This document shows positions 9,886 to 17,887 of a stretch of DNA of 28,300 nucleotides, piece by piece (position 1 is the first letter of the stretch; every line of letters starts with the position of its first letter). The notes under the pieces are model-generated. The model was not told where the DNA came from. It did no database searches and saw only the letters and a program-made list of their open reading frames with translations. Made by a program: the position numbers and the translations under genes. The stretch covers positions 1 to 28,300 of the forward strand of contig JBJYZC010000024.1 of assembly GCA_046263755.1 (NCBI GenBank). Direction: 5' to 3'. This DNA is from Lachnocurva sp029100405 (GTDB taxonomy: Bacteria > Bacillota > Clostridia > Lachnospirales > Lachnospiraceae).

Positions 9886-10596
9886 TTACTTTGCAAGCAG
9901 ATAAGAAATGAGATTATTTTTCTCCATATAGATCAGAAAAGAATTTCCCTGGACAAGAGTCTGCAAGTGACTTCCCCACTCGGTCGCCGAAAAGCACATG
10001 ATAAGATAGAGGATCAGGCAGATCAGAAGATATCCCTCCAGAATCCCGATCAGGATCCCAAGGAAATGACTTATGCCATGCACTACCGGTACATGGTCAA
10101 CCATACGCATGAGCATTCGAACAAGAAAAATCAAGAGACCGGCCAAAAGCATGGCAATCAGCATGGCAATTCCACGAAGCACAAATTGTGTCACCGTATT
10201 GACCATTGCTGCATGAATTTCATTTTGAGCTGCTGTGACTGCCTGATTGGCCGTGGATTGAAAGGTTCCAAGAAATCCATTCTGAAAGTTCTGTGGCAGC
10301 TGCAGACTGAACGAGTCACCCTTCCGGCTGACATAGGCATCTGCTTTCGATTGAATAAATTGAACGATCGCCTGATTTGATGAGACTCCGGTCTGTATTT
10401 TGGGAAGAATGCCCGGAATGAAGAAAATGGCCAGAAGGCTTCCGATGATTCCGGCCAGCATACCAAGGGCTCCCCTGCGATAACCTCGAATTGCCAGAAG
10501 GACCCATAGGATGATCAATACAATGGCAAGGATATTCCACTGGCTCTGATCCAAGGTCAGATGTTCCAGATTTTTAATGTAAGCGGATAGATTCAA
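9886..10596 (-). CDS. CvpA family membrane protein
   Basis: This small inner-membrane protein has four predicted hydrophobic segments and the GYRRGALGML motif after the first segment that typifies the CvpA (colicin V production) family. The family is linked to membrane and envelope processes in Firmicutes, but its biochemical role is not established. The start is uncertain. A GTG at 10608 has no ribosome binding site, while a TTG at 10596 follows GTGAGG by six bases, so I prefer TTG (236 residues). Either way the gene overlaps the end of the DUF5711 gene, suggesting translational coupling. It is the last gene before the central rRNA promoters. Confidence 0.82.
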   Translation of the reverse strand: MNLSAYIKNLEHLTLDQSQWNILAIVLIILWVLLAIRGYRRGALGMLAGIIGSLLAIFFIPGILPKIQTGVSSNQAIVQFIQSKADAYVSRKGDSFSLQLPQNFQNGFLGTFQSTANQAVTAAQNEIHAAMVNTVTQFVLRGIAMLIAMLLAGLLIFLVRMLMRMVDHVPVVHGISHFLGILIGILEGYLLICLILYLIMCFSATEWGSHLQTLVQGNSFLIYMEKNNLISYLLAK

Positions 10597-11725
10597 TTTT
10601 GTCCTCACTAACTAGTACAAAGGAACGTCGGGTTTTCCCGGCAATAAAATCATAGACATTCTCTGAGAATTCATGATGAAAACGCACAGATCCAAAGGTA
10701 CTGAAGATATATACCTCTGAACTGTTTCTCAATGTCAGCTCATTATTTTCGTTCAGATAGACCTTCTCATAGGTAATCGGCACCGTTTTACGATACTTAT
10801 GCATACCACTGAAAGAGTACATTTCGATCGTATTTTCTACCGTGTTTTTCTTGTCCTTTGTATTTTTCTCTTCAGCGATATAACCAAAGTTCTTATCGTT
10901 CAAAAATACCGATTTCATACTGCCGGTCGGTTTCAGCTGCTTACTTTCTCTGGGGCTGTTTCCGGAGGAGTAGATAATGATTCGATCTGTCCCGATCGCA
11001 ACTGCCTTCTTCTTATCTGAGAAGCCGATTTCCGGGATAATCGTTCCCTTATATTGGAAGGTTCCAACGATATTATCCACCTTATTCTTTCCGGAGCTCC
11101 CAAAATCATAGAATTGGATTGTTGTCCCGATACTTCCCTTGATAATGCTCACCATAGAAATCATCAGGCGGCTTCCATCCGGGGACACGGCAATGGAAAG
11201 CGGATATCCGCCTTTATTCATATGGATCTCGCCGTCCGCCGCTTTTTTCCCGGAAGATTGGTAGACCTCAATATGCGCCGTTCCTTTATCCTGCATCAAA
11301 GCATAAACAGAGCCCTTTGCAGATACGACGGCCCGCGTGATCGGATAACTCGTCGTAATTTTCTCTGCCTTGCCGTCTTCTGACAAAAGGTCGATCTCAG
11401 TGCCTTCCCGATCATAAATAATCAGATAGGTCTGGCAGACCTCTGCCATCGGATCCTGCATTTCAAAGGACCGGTTCCATTGCACCTTGCCCTCTTCATC
11501 GGTACAGGCAGCGCCGTCTTTTCCATAACGTACTGTGTTTCCTCGAAAAGATACGTAGCGAAAGCTTGCAGCAGATGTCTGTTTTATGGTATTTTCCAGA
11601 TCATAACCGCTGAAAGCCCGAAGCCTTGAGGCAAAGGTTGCTGCCAGGACAGATGCAATAACAAGAATTGCGATAAGGAGCACCCTTTTCCACTTTTTCC
11701 CCTTGTCCGATTCCTGTATTTCCAT
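10574..11725 (-). CDS. DUF5711 family membrane-anchored protein
   Basis: The 383-residue protein starts with a short charged cytoplasmic tail and one membrane segment (about residues 13-33), followed by a large domain of repeated beta-strand patterns resembling a propeller (for example YPLSIAVSPDGSRLMISM). This layout fits the DUF5711 family, common in Clostridia and of unknown function; the domain should face outside the cell. The ATG follows AAGGA by eight bases. It lies 46 bases after glgB and overlaps the CvpA gene, so the two membrane proteins probably act together. The family call is from memory of the pattern, not a search. Confidence 0.75.
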   Translation of the reverse strand: MEIQESDKGKKWKRVLLIAILVIASVLAATFASRLRAFSGYDLENTIKQTSAASFRYVSFRGNTVRYGKDGAACTDEEGKVQWNRSFEMQDPMAEVCQTYLIIYDREGTEIDLLSEDGKAEKITTSYPITRAVVSAKGSVYALMQDKGTAHIEVYQSSGKKAADGEIHMNKGGYPLSIAVSPDGSRLMISMVSIIKGSIGTTIQFYDFGSSGKNKVDNIVGTFQYKGTIIPEIGFSDKKKAVAIGTDRIIIYSSGNSPRESKQLKPTGSMKSVFLNDKNFGYIAEEKNTKDKKNTVENTIEMYSFSGMHKYRKTVPITYEKVYLNENNELTLRNSSEVYIFSTFGSVRFHHEFSENVYDFIAGKTRRSFVLVSEDKIESIRLH

Positions 11726-11771
11726 AGATTCGTTCCTTATCCTGTCTTCCTATCGCTCTGGTCTATATTTC

Positions 11772-13673
11772 TCAATAGACAAAAATGGCCACACCGTATG
11801 CAGGCAGTTTGTAAGCGATCGAGTACTCACGTCCGTCACATTCACTCTTCACCGGTGTATAAGTTACTTTTCTTCTCTTTTCACTGCCTCCGAAAGCAGG
11901 CGATGCACTATTAAGAAGCAGGCGGCACTTGCGGTTCTCGGGAAGGCCGACCCGGTAGTCATCATAAGCCACCGGCGTGAAGTTGCAAACGAAAAGCAGA
12001 TTATTCTTTCCATCTTTGGACTTTCTTACAAAGGAGAATATGCTTCGATAAGCATCGTTGGCATTGATCCATTCGAATCCGTCCCAGGTCCAGTCCAATT
12101 CATACATAGCGGGATATTTGCGATAAATGTGAAGCAATGCCTTGACGAAGTTATTGACAGCCCGGTTCTCCGGATTTTCGAGCAGGTACCAGTCCAGTTC
12201 CTTCTTCTCGTCCCATTCATGGTACTGTGCAAAATCCTGCCCCATGAAAAGAAGTTTCTTGCCGGGATGTCCCATCATGAAGGCATATCCTACCATAAGA
12301 TTCTGGAACTTTTCAAATCCCGTGCCCGGCATTTTATTGATCATGGAACACTTCAGATGAACGACTTCGTCATGAGAGAGGACCAGAATATACTTCTCAT
12401 ATTCGTTATAAGTCATGGCAAAGGTCATCTTGTTGTGATTATCCTTGCGGAAGTAGGGATCCAGCTTCATATAATCCAAAAAGTCGTGCATCCAGCCCAT
12501 GTTCCACTTGAAGGAGAAATTCAGACCGCCGTCTTTGACGGAACCTGTGACCTTGGGCCAGGCGGTAGATTCCTCTGCAATCATGACTGCCCCGTGATTC
12601 CTTCCGGTCAAAAGAGTATTCAGATGCTTAAAGAATTCAACGGCCTCAAGGTTTTCATTTCCACCGTATTGGTTCGGCACCCATTGACCGGCTTCCTTAC
12701 CATAGTCGAGGTAGAGCATGGAGGCTACAGCATCCACGCGCAGGCCATCAACATGGTAGTTCTCCACCCACATGAGGGCACTTCCGATCAGAAAATTTCG
12801 GACTTCATTTTTCCCGTAATCGAAAATTTTCGTTCCCCATTCCGGATGTTCCCCTTTTCTCGGATCTGCGTATTCATAGAGTGGGCTGCCGTCAAAATCA
12901 GCCAGGCCACATTCATCTTTCGGAAAATGAGCCGGTACCCAGTCCAAAATGACACTGATGCCATGAGCATGGAAATAGTCAATCATATAAGCAAAGTCTT
13001 CCGGACTGCCATAGCGGGAAGTCGGAGCATAATATCCTGTCACCTGATAGCCCCAGGAGCCGTCATAAGGATACTCTGCAATTCCCATCAATTCCACATG
13101 AGTATATCCCATGTCAGTTACATAGTCTGTCAGGGCCTCTGCCAATTCTCTGTAGTTATAAAATCCATCATCGCCGGTTCCGGGATGACGTTTCCAGGAG
13201 CCGGGATGGACCTCATAAATTGCCATTGGCTGTTCATATGAGGGCAGCTTTTTCTCCCGTTTCTGTATCCAATTCTGATCTGTCCACTGGTAAGAATCGC
13301 GAAGGCCAATCACCGAAGCGGTTCCCGGTCTCAGTTCACAGGTCACGGCAAAGGGATCTGCCTTATAGAGTTTTCTTCCATCCGCTGTATGAATGACATA
13401 TTTATACATCTGACCGATTTTTGCCTGGGGCAGAAAGCATTCGAAGACCCCGACTTCTGTCGGTTCCAGCCGGGTCATATAATCTGCTTCTTCATTCCAG
13501 TCATTGAATTCGCCGATCAGGCTGACTGCCTTAGCATGAGGAGCCCATACATCAAATACGAATCCGTTTTCCCCTCCGGACTTCCAGGGATGGACGCCGA
13601 ACTTCTTGTAGATCTCATAATGAGTCCCCTGCCCATATAAGTACATATCGTAGTCCGTAAAATAACTCTTCAT
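11772..13673 (-). CDS. glgB: 1,4-alpha-glucan branching enzyme
   Basis: GlgB transfers segments of alpha-1,4-glucan chains to form alpha-1,6 branches in glycogen. The 633-residue protein has an N-terminal CBM48-type domain (about 25-110, with the GEFNDWN motif), a GH13 barrel and a C-terminal beta domain. The catalytic triad is visible: nucleophile D314 in GLRVDAV, acid/base E367 in MIAEES and D435 in LSHDEV. EVHPGSWKRHPG (154-165) is a branching-enzyme motif. The length fits the family. Start: ATG with AGGGGG seven bases upstream. No other glycogen genes adjoin it, so it seems to have been placed in an unrelated operon. Confidence 0.96.
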   Translation of the reverse strand: MKSYFTDYDMYLYGQGTHYEIYKKFGVHPWKSGGENGFVFDVWAPHAKAVSLIGEFNDWNEEADYMTRLEPTEVGVFECFLPQAKIGQMYKYVIHTADGRKLYKADPFAVTCELRPGTASVIGLRDSYQWTDQNWIQKREKKLPSYEQPMAIYEVHPGSWKRHPGTGDDGFYNYRELAEALTDYVTDMGYTHVELMGIAEYPYDGSWGYQVTGYYAPTSRYGSPEDFAYMIDYFHAHGISVILDWVPAHFPKDECGLADFDGSPLYEYADPRKGEHPEWGTKIFDYGKNEVRNFLIGSALMWVENYHVDGLRVDAVASMLYLDYGKEAGQWVPNQYGGNENLEAVEFFKHLNTLLTGRNHGAVMIAEESTAWPKVTGSVKDGGLNFSFKWNMGWMHDFLDYMKLDPYFRKDNHNKMTFAMTYNEYEKYILVLSHDEVVHLKCSMINKMPGTGFEKFQNLMVGYAFMMGHPGKKLLFMGQDFAQYHEWDEKKELDWYLLENPENRAVNNFVKALLHIYRKYPAMYELDWTWDGFEWINANDAYRSIFSFVRKSKDGKNNLLFVCNFTPVAYDDYRVGLPENRKCRLLLNSASPAFGGSEKRRKVTYTPVKSECDGREYSIAYKLPAYGVAIFVY

Positions 13674-13693
13674 GTTAGATCCCCCTTAACTTT

Positions 13694-16501
13694 TTAGAGA
13701 AAATCCTTTTCCATCAAAACGATCATACCATCTTCTGTTGTCTTCTTTCGATGAAAGAAGGTCTGTTTCGATGCCTTCTCCATTGCCTCATCCATAATCT
13801 CCTTCACATCCAAAAGATAGGTCGGCCGATCCAGTCTCTGTACGCTATTGATCCGGTCGTACATGGCTAAGATTGCCATCTCATCTATCGTATAGCCGTT
13901 ATCGGATGCATAGGTCTTGCCGAAATTCACAAGCTCTTCCACAGTAAAGACCGGAATTCTTATTTTTTCGGAGAATTTTCTTGCAAACTGACCATTCAGG
14001 CTCAGAACCTTATCCATGCCATCTTTATCATCTTCCAAAATAATCAGGGTCTTTTCCTGATCGCTATCCATTAGAAGGGAAAGAGAAACTGCAGTCTCCA
14101 TTGTCATCGCTCCGGCGCCTTCAATCACAAGACAACCCCCGCGAATTCGGTCATAGAGACTTTGCAAGTCTTTTTCATTCAGTTTCTCTGCATCGATCCG
14201 ACCGACATTTTCACCGGGAACCTGATAGCGGTCCTGAAGCACCCGGATAATTCCCTTGGCCAAAGTGGTTTTGCCGCTGCCATGACCTCCGATAATAGCA
14301 ATGCAGCCTTCCCCGTATTTTTCCGAACTGAGAAGCCGTCTTGCAGCCCCTGTAATCACTTTTCCGATTGCTTCTTCCATTCCCTGAATGGGCATAAAGT
14401 AAGAGAACAGCACCTTTTCTTCTTCGGACAGTCTGATGTCTTCGAGATCTGCGGGCCGTACCAGTTCTGTATTATCATCCCGAACCTGCTTTGCAGCCAT
14501 TTCCAATGCATTGGAAATCATGGTCGTCATACCGAGGTCCTGCCGGGGAGCAGGCTTGTCTTCCTCCTCTATAGAAGAGTCTTCCGCCGGCTCTTCAGAC
14601 GGATCTGCATCTGACTTTTTCGTTTCTTCTGTTTCTTCTGTTTCTTTTGTTTCTACTTCCGAGGTAACTTCCTGACCATCGTCGACAGGGCTTTCCTCCT
14701 CGTCCTCCTCTACAGAGAGCAGAGTCGCATCCTCGTCTTTCCCATCTTCCCCTGCAGTGACCTCATCGGAAGAGATAAAAGAACTGTCCAGCGGTGCCGG
14801 TTCGACTCTCTTTGTATCAATATCGTCTAATCGCGGAAGTGTATGGTCCAAATCTTCATCGAAAGGATCCTCCTCGCCTGCATCTTCCCTCTGATCTTCT
14901 TCCGAATCCGGGACAGACGAATCCTCGCTTTCATCTTCCTTTGGAGTCGAATAAGCTGCGGCAAGAAGGCTCTGGTCATCCTGTCTCTCTTCCAGGGTGC
15001 CGACCGGTATCTCTTCTTCCTTTTCTATTCCTTCTCTATCTTCTTTTGTCAGATCGTCGGAAGAGTTATTTCCTTCCCCGCTTTCATCGGAATTCATGCC
15101 CATGTCCAGACTCTGGTCTCCTTCTGTACCGGAATCCTCTGACAAACGGTCAATCTCCCTCTGAAGCATTGCATTCACATTTGCAAGCATCTGACTTGCA
15201 TCATGAAAGTTCACATTATCACCTTCTGTTACATTTCGGTCTGGATCGGAGAGAGTATTGTTTTCTATCTCTTCTTCCTCTCCCTCAAGGTCTTCTTCGG
15301 CGTCCCCTTTCTCCAGGTACTCTTGTTGAAGAAGCTCCTCGGGTGCCAGGCCGGCATCCAGTTTTGGTTTCGCCTCCTCCAGGCGCTTCATGATTTCCTC
15401 TGCCTCTGCCAGAGCTTCCTCTTTGGCCGTTTTCAGTTTCTCCTGCTTGGCATCCTCCAGAGCAGCCTCTGCCGCACGCCTGGTTTTCTCCCAGTTCTTC
15501 ATGACATCATCAATGGTCATCTGACCGTCAATTTCGATATCATCCGGGTCATCCGGCAGGCGCATGGCCATCTGGCCATCGTATTCTTCTGATAAATACT
15601 TCTGATAATTCAGACGGAGGGTATCATCGGATACTTTTTCCTCCTTCTTTTTCTCTTCTGAACGAACTTCTTCTTTCGGGATCTGGACATAAGGAATTTC
15701 ACCTACCAGATTCTTAATGATCTCCATGTTTTCCGAAACTTCGCCTGTTTCGGTGGCATTCATGATCTCATCAATATTCTTCTTGATCTCTTCCTGGAGG
15801 TTCATGGTATCCAGTCGGACGGTCCTCTGAGTTAAGGAAGACGGATGAGAATCGACTTCTCCCTCTTCTTTGGCATTGCCTTCCTTCCCCTGTCTGACAA
15901 GAGACCGATACTGGCTTTCCTGCTCCTTTGTCAGAGGCTGGTAGATCATCTTCAGAGCCAGAGCCTTCTCAACATATGGACCATTGCCGAAATATAGAGC
16001 GATCTCATCGCAGATCTCCACACACTTTTCCGGCTGCTTGGTTTTGTGATAAAGGCAGGCCAATTCATAAGCCCAGTCTTCGAGGAACTCTGCCTTCTTT
16101 AATTCCTCCAGAATGGCAATCAGGGTATAGTCATCCGCCCCTCTGGCAATGCTTAATCTGTACTTGATGATATACTTCCGATATTCATTGGGAGCCAGGG
16201 ACGCATAAGAATCATAATATTCCTGTGCTGAATCCAGATCTCCCATCCGAATACAAAGCAGAGCCAGCTGATAAATAACCAGTCGGCCAATCGGAGAACG
16301 CTCATGTGCCATTTCCAGAAGATCTCTCGCATCATCAAATCGATCCGCCTCTTCATAGATTCTGGCAGCTTTTAACAGAGCGTTGATACTATGCACTCTT
16401 CGCCAATTCATTGTATCCAGTTCCAAAAGAGCGGCATCCCGGTCCTCTGTTTTGGCGATCTCTGCAAGCTCATCAATTTTCTTACGATAGTCTCTGTCCA
16501 A
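13694..16501 (-). CDS. TPR protein with long acidic linker and degenerate SpoVK/CbxX-like AAA domain
   Basis: The 935-residue protein has three parts. Residues 1-205 are helical repeats of the TPR type. Residues about 206-655 are a very acidic, low-complexity and probably disordered linker rich in E, D and S. Residues about 690-915 form a P-loop domain with an intact Walker A, GGHGSGKT (738-745). The segment ILEDDKDGMDKVLSLN (821-836) with following R841 recalls the SpoVK/CbxX family of AAA proteins, which in type VII secretion protein EccA is also joined to an N-terminal TPR domain. The expected Walker B aspartate-glutamate pair is replaced by VIEG (792-795), so hydrolysis may be impaired. 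Start: TTG with GAGGTG seven bases upstream. It lies 20 bases from both neighbours. Function unknown; no signal peptide or membrane segment is visible. Confidence 0.75.
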   Translation of the reverse strand: MDRDYRKKIDELAEIAKTEDRDAALLELDTMNWRRVHSINALLKAARIYEEADRFDDARDLLEMAHERSPIGRLVIYQLALLCIRMGDLDSAQEYYDSYASLAPNEYRKYIIKYRLSIARGADDYTLIAILEELKKAEFLEDWAYELACLYHKTKQPEKCVEICDEIALYFGNGPYVEKALALKMIYQPLTKEQESQYRSLVRQGKEGNAKEEGEVDSHPSSLTQRTVRLDTMNLQEEIKKNIDEIMNATETGEVSENMEIIKNLVGEIPYVQIPKEEVRSEEKKKEEKVSDDTLRLNYQKYLSEEYDGQMAMRLPDDPDDIEIDGQMTIDDVMKNWEKTRRAAEAALEDAKQEKLKTAKEEALAEAEEIMKRLEEAKPKLDAGLAPEELLQQEYLEKGDAEEDLEGEEEEIENNTLSDPDRNVTEGDNVNFHDASQMLANVNAMLQREIDRLSEDSGTEGDQSLDMGMNSDESGEGNNSSDDLTKEDREGIEKEEEIPVGTLEERQDDQSLLAAAYSTPKEDESEDSSVPDSEEDQREDAGEEDPFDEDLDHTLPRLDDIDTKRVEPAPLDSSFISSDEVTAGEDGKDEDATLLSVEEDEEESPVDDGQEVTSEVETKETEETEETKKSDADPSEEPAEDSSIEEEDKPAPRQDLGMTTMISNALEMAAKQVRDDNTELVRPADLEDIRLSEEEKVLFSYFMPIQGMEEAIGKVITGAARRLLSSEKYGEGCIAIIGGHGSGKTTLAKGIIRVLQDRYQVPGENVGRIDAEKLNEKDLQSLYDRIRGGCLVIEGAGAMTMETAVSLSLLMDSDQEKTLIILEDDKDGMDKVLSLNGQFARKFSEKIRIPVFTVEELVNFGKTYASDNGYTIDEMAILAMYDRINSVQRLDRPTYLLDVKEIMDEAMEKASKQTFFHRKKTTEDGMIVLMEKDFL

Positions 16502-16521
16502 ACCTCTTCACCTCAAAGCAT

Positions 16522-17883
16522 TTATTCTTCCGAATGACTGGCTTCTTCTCTCTTCTGAATGATATCTTCATTCAGGATCAGCCGCCCGCCTTCAACATGA
16601 TTTACATTTTCATATTCTCTCGTATTCACCGGAAGCCCTCTTTTATTTACAAAGTGACGTACCAGTCGGCCACAGATGTAATACACCAGAGCCATGAAGG
16701 GTACGCCAAGCAGCATACCGATAAATCCAAACAGACCTCCTCCGACGACAATCGAGAAGAGAACCCAGAAAGCAGAGATTCCTGTTGAATCTCCTAAGAT
16801 CTTAGGACCAATGATATTTCCATCTACCTGCTGAAGAACAATGATAAAGATCAAAAAGTAAATGCCCTTCATCGGGTCGGTAAAGAAAATAATAGCAACC
16901 GTCGGAACAGCTCCGATATAGGGACCGAAAACCGGAATGACATTTGTCACGCCAACAATAACCGATACCAAAACCGGATAGGGCATACGGAAAATCAGCA
17001 TACAGATGTAACAGATGACACCGATGATAGCCGAGTCAATAATTTTTCCTACGATAAAGCCGTAAAAGATGCTGAGCGTCTTCCTTAAGACCTCCATGAT
17101 CACATTGGCGGCTCTTGCAGGGAAGAGGCCGAAGATGATCTGCTTGGTCTGGCTCTTGGCCTTTTCCTTGTCCGTCATCATGTAGATCGCAGCTACGATT
17201 CCGACCAGAAAGGCCACAAATGCTTTCCCGACACTCATGCCAATGGAAGTCAGATCCTTCACCATCTGGCTCTGCTTGTTCCAGTCCAGATAGTTCTGGA
17301 TATAGCCCTCGACCTTGACCAGAAAGTTCGATATATTTTCCGGTTTTCTGGCATCCTGCATCACAGAATCGAAGCGCTTTCCGGTCAGATTATTGGCCCA
17401 ATCGATCACACCGATCAGCTGTTCTTCCAGGTGATTATAAATATAGGTCAAAGTGCTGACGATCTGCGGAATGACGAAAACCAGAAAGACCGTGATCACT
17501 CCGATCAAAACCAGAATAGCTACCGTCGCTGAAAAGAGACGGACCTTGTGACGCGTCTTTGCCGGTTTCTTCGACTTCGGTAGAAAAACTTTATTCAATC
17601 GTTTTTCGATCTGACTCATCAAAGGATCCATGACAAAAGCCATCACCGCTCCGATAAAGAAGGGAGTAAGAATCGACATAAGAGCATGCCATCCGTCCCG
17701 AAGTCCGTCATAACGCTTGACACAGAAGTAAAAGATGATGATCAGAGCCAGGGCAAAAAAACTCACAAGAACTTTGGTCCGAAAGCTGACTTCTCCATCT
17801 CCCGCACGAAAGCTTTGGGGGCACTCCCCATTTTGAATCGTTTTCTTTGCCATTGTCGGATTGGTCTTGTCCCTTGCTTCCAC
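16522..17883 (-). CDS. AI-2E family transporter (PerM/YdiK-like)
   Basis: This polytopic membrane protein has about seven to eight hydrophobic segments and the family's features: a pair of N-terminal segments (VSFFALALIIIFYF, then LTPFFIGAVMAFVMDP), an extracellular helical region and a C-terminal membrane core with VIPVFGPYIGAVP and GNIIGPKILGDSTG. Family members export small molecules or sodium ions; the AI-2 link from E. coli TqsA should not be assumed here. The open frame extends upstream into the hydratase gene. I chose the GTG at 17883, four bases after that gene's stop and ten bases after GAGGAG, giving 453 residues. ATG at 17853 is an alternative without a ribosome binding site. Confidence 0.87.
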   Translation of the reverse strand: MEARDKTNPTMAKKTIQNGECPQSFRAGDGEVSFRTKVLVSFFALALIIIFYFCVKRYDGLRDGWHALMSILTPFFIGAVMAFVMDPLMSQIEKRLNKVFLPKSKKPAKTRHKVRLFSATVAILVLIGVITVFLVFVIPQIVSTLTYIYNHLEEQLIGVIDWANNLTGKRFDSVMQDARKPENISNFLVKVEGYIQNYLDWNKQSQMVKDLTSIGMSVGKAFVAFLVGIVAAIYMMTDKEKAKSQTKQIIFGLFPARAANVIMEVLRKTLSIFYGFIVGKIIDSAIIGVICYICMLIFRMPYPVLVSVIVGVTNVIPVFGPYIGAVPTVAIIFFTDPMKGIYFLIFIIVLQQVDGNIIGPKILGDSTGISAFWVLFSIVVGGGLFGFIGMLLGVPFMALVYYICGRLVRHFVNKRGLPVNTREYENVNHVEGGRLILNEDIIQKREEASHSEE

Positions 17884-17887
17884 AGAG

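Noticed and set aside
11703..13241. A 512-codon open frame on the plus strand
   Set aside because: It lies antisense to glgB, which has all catalytic motifs and a good ribosome binding site. The plus-strand product matches no family I know, has no ribosome binding site and is explained by codon bias of the real gene.
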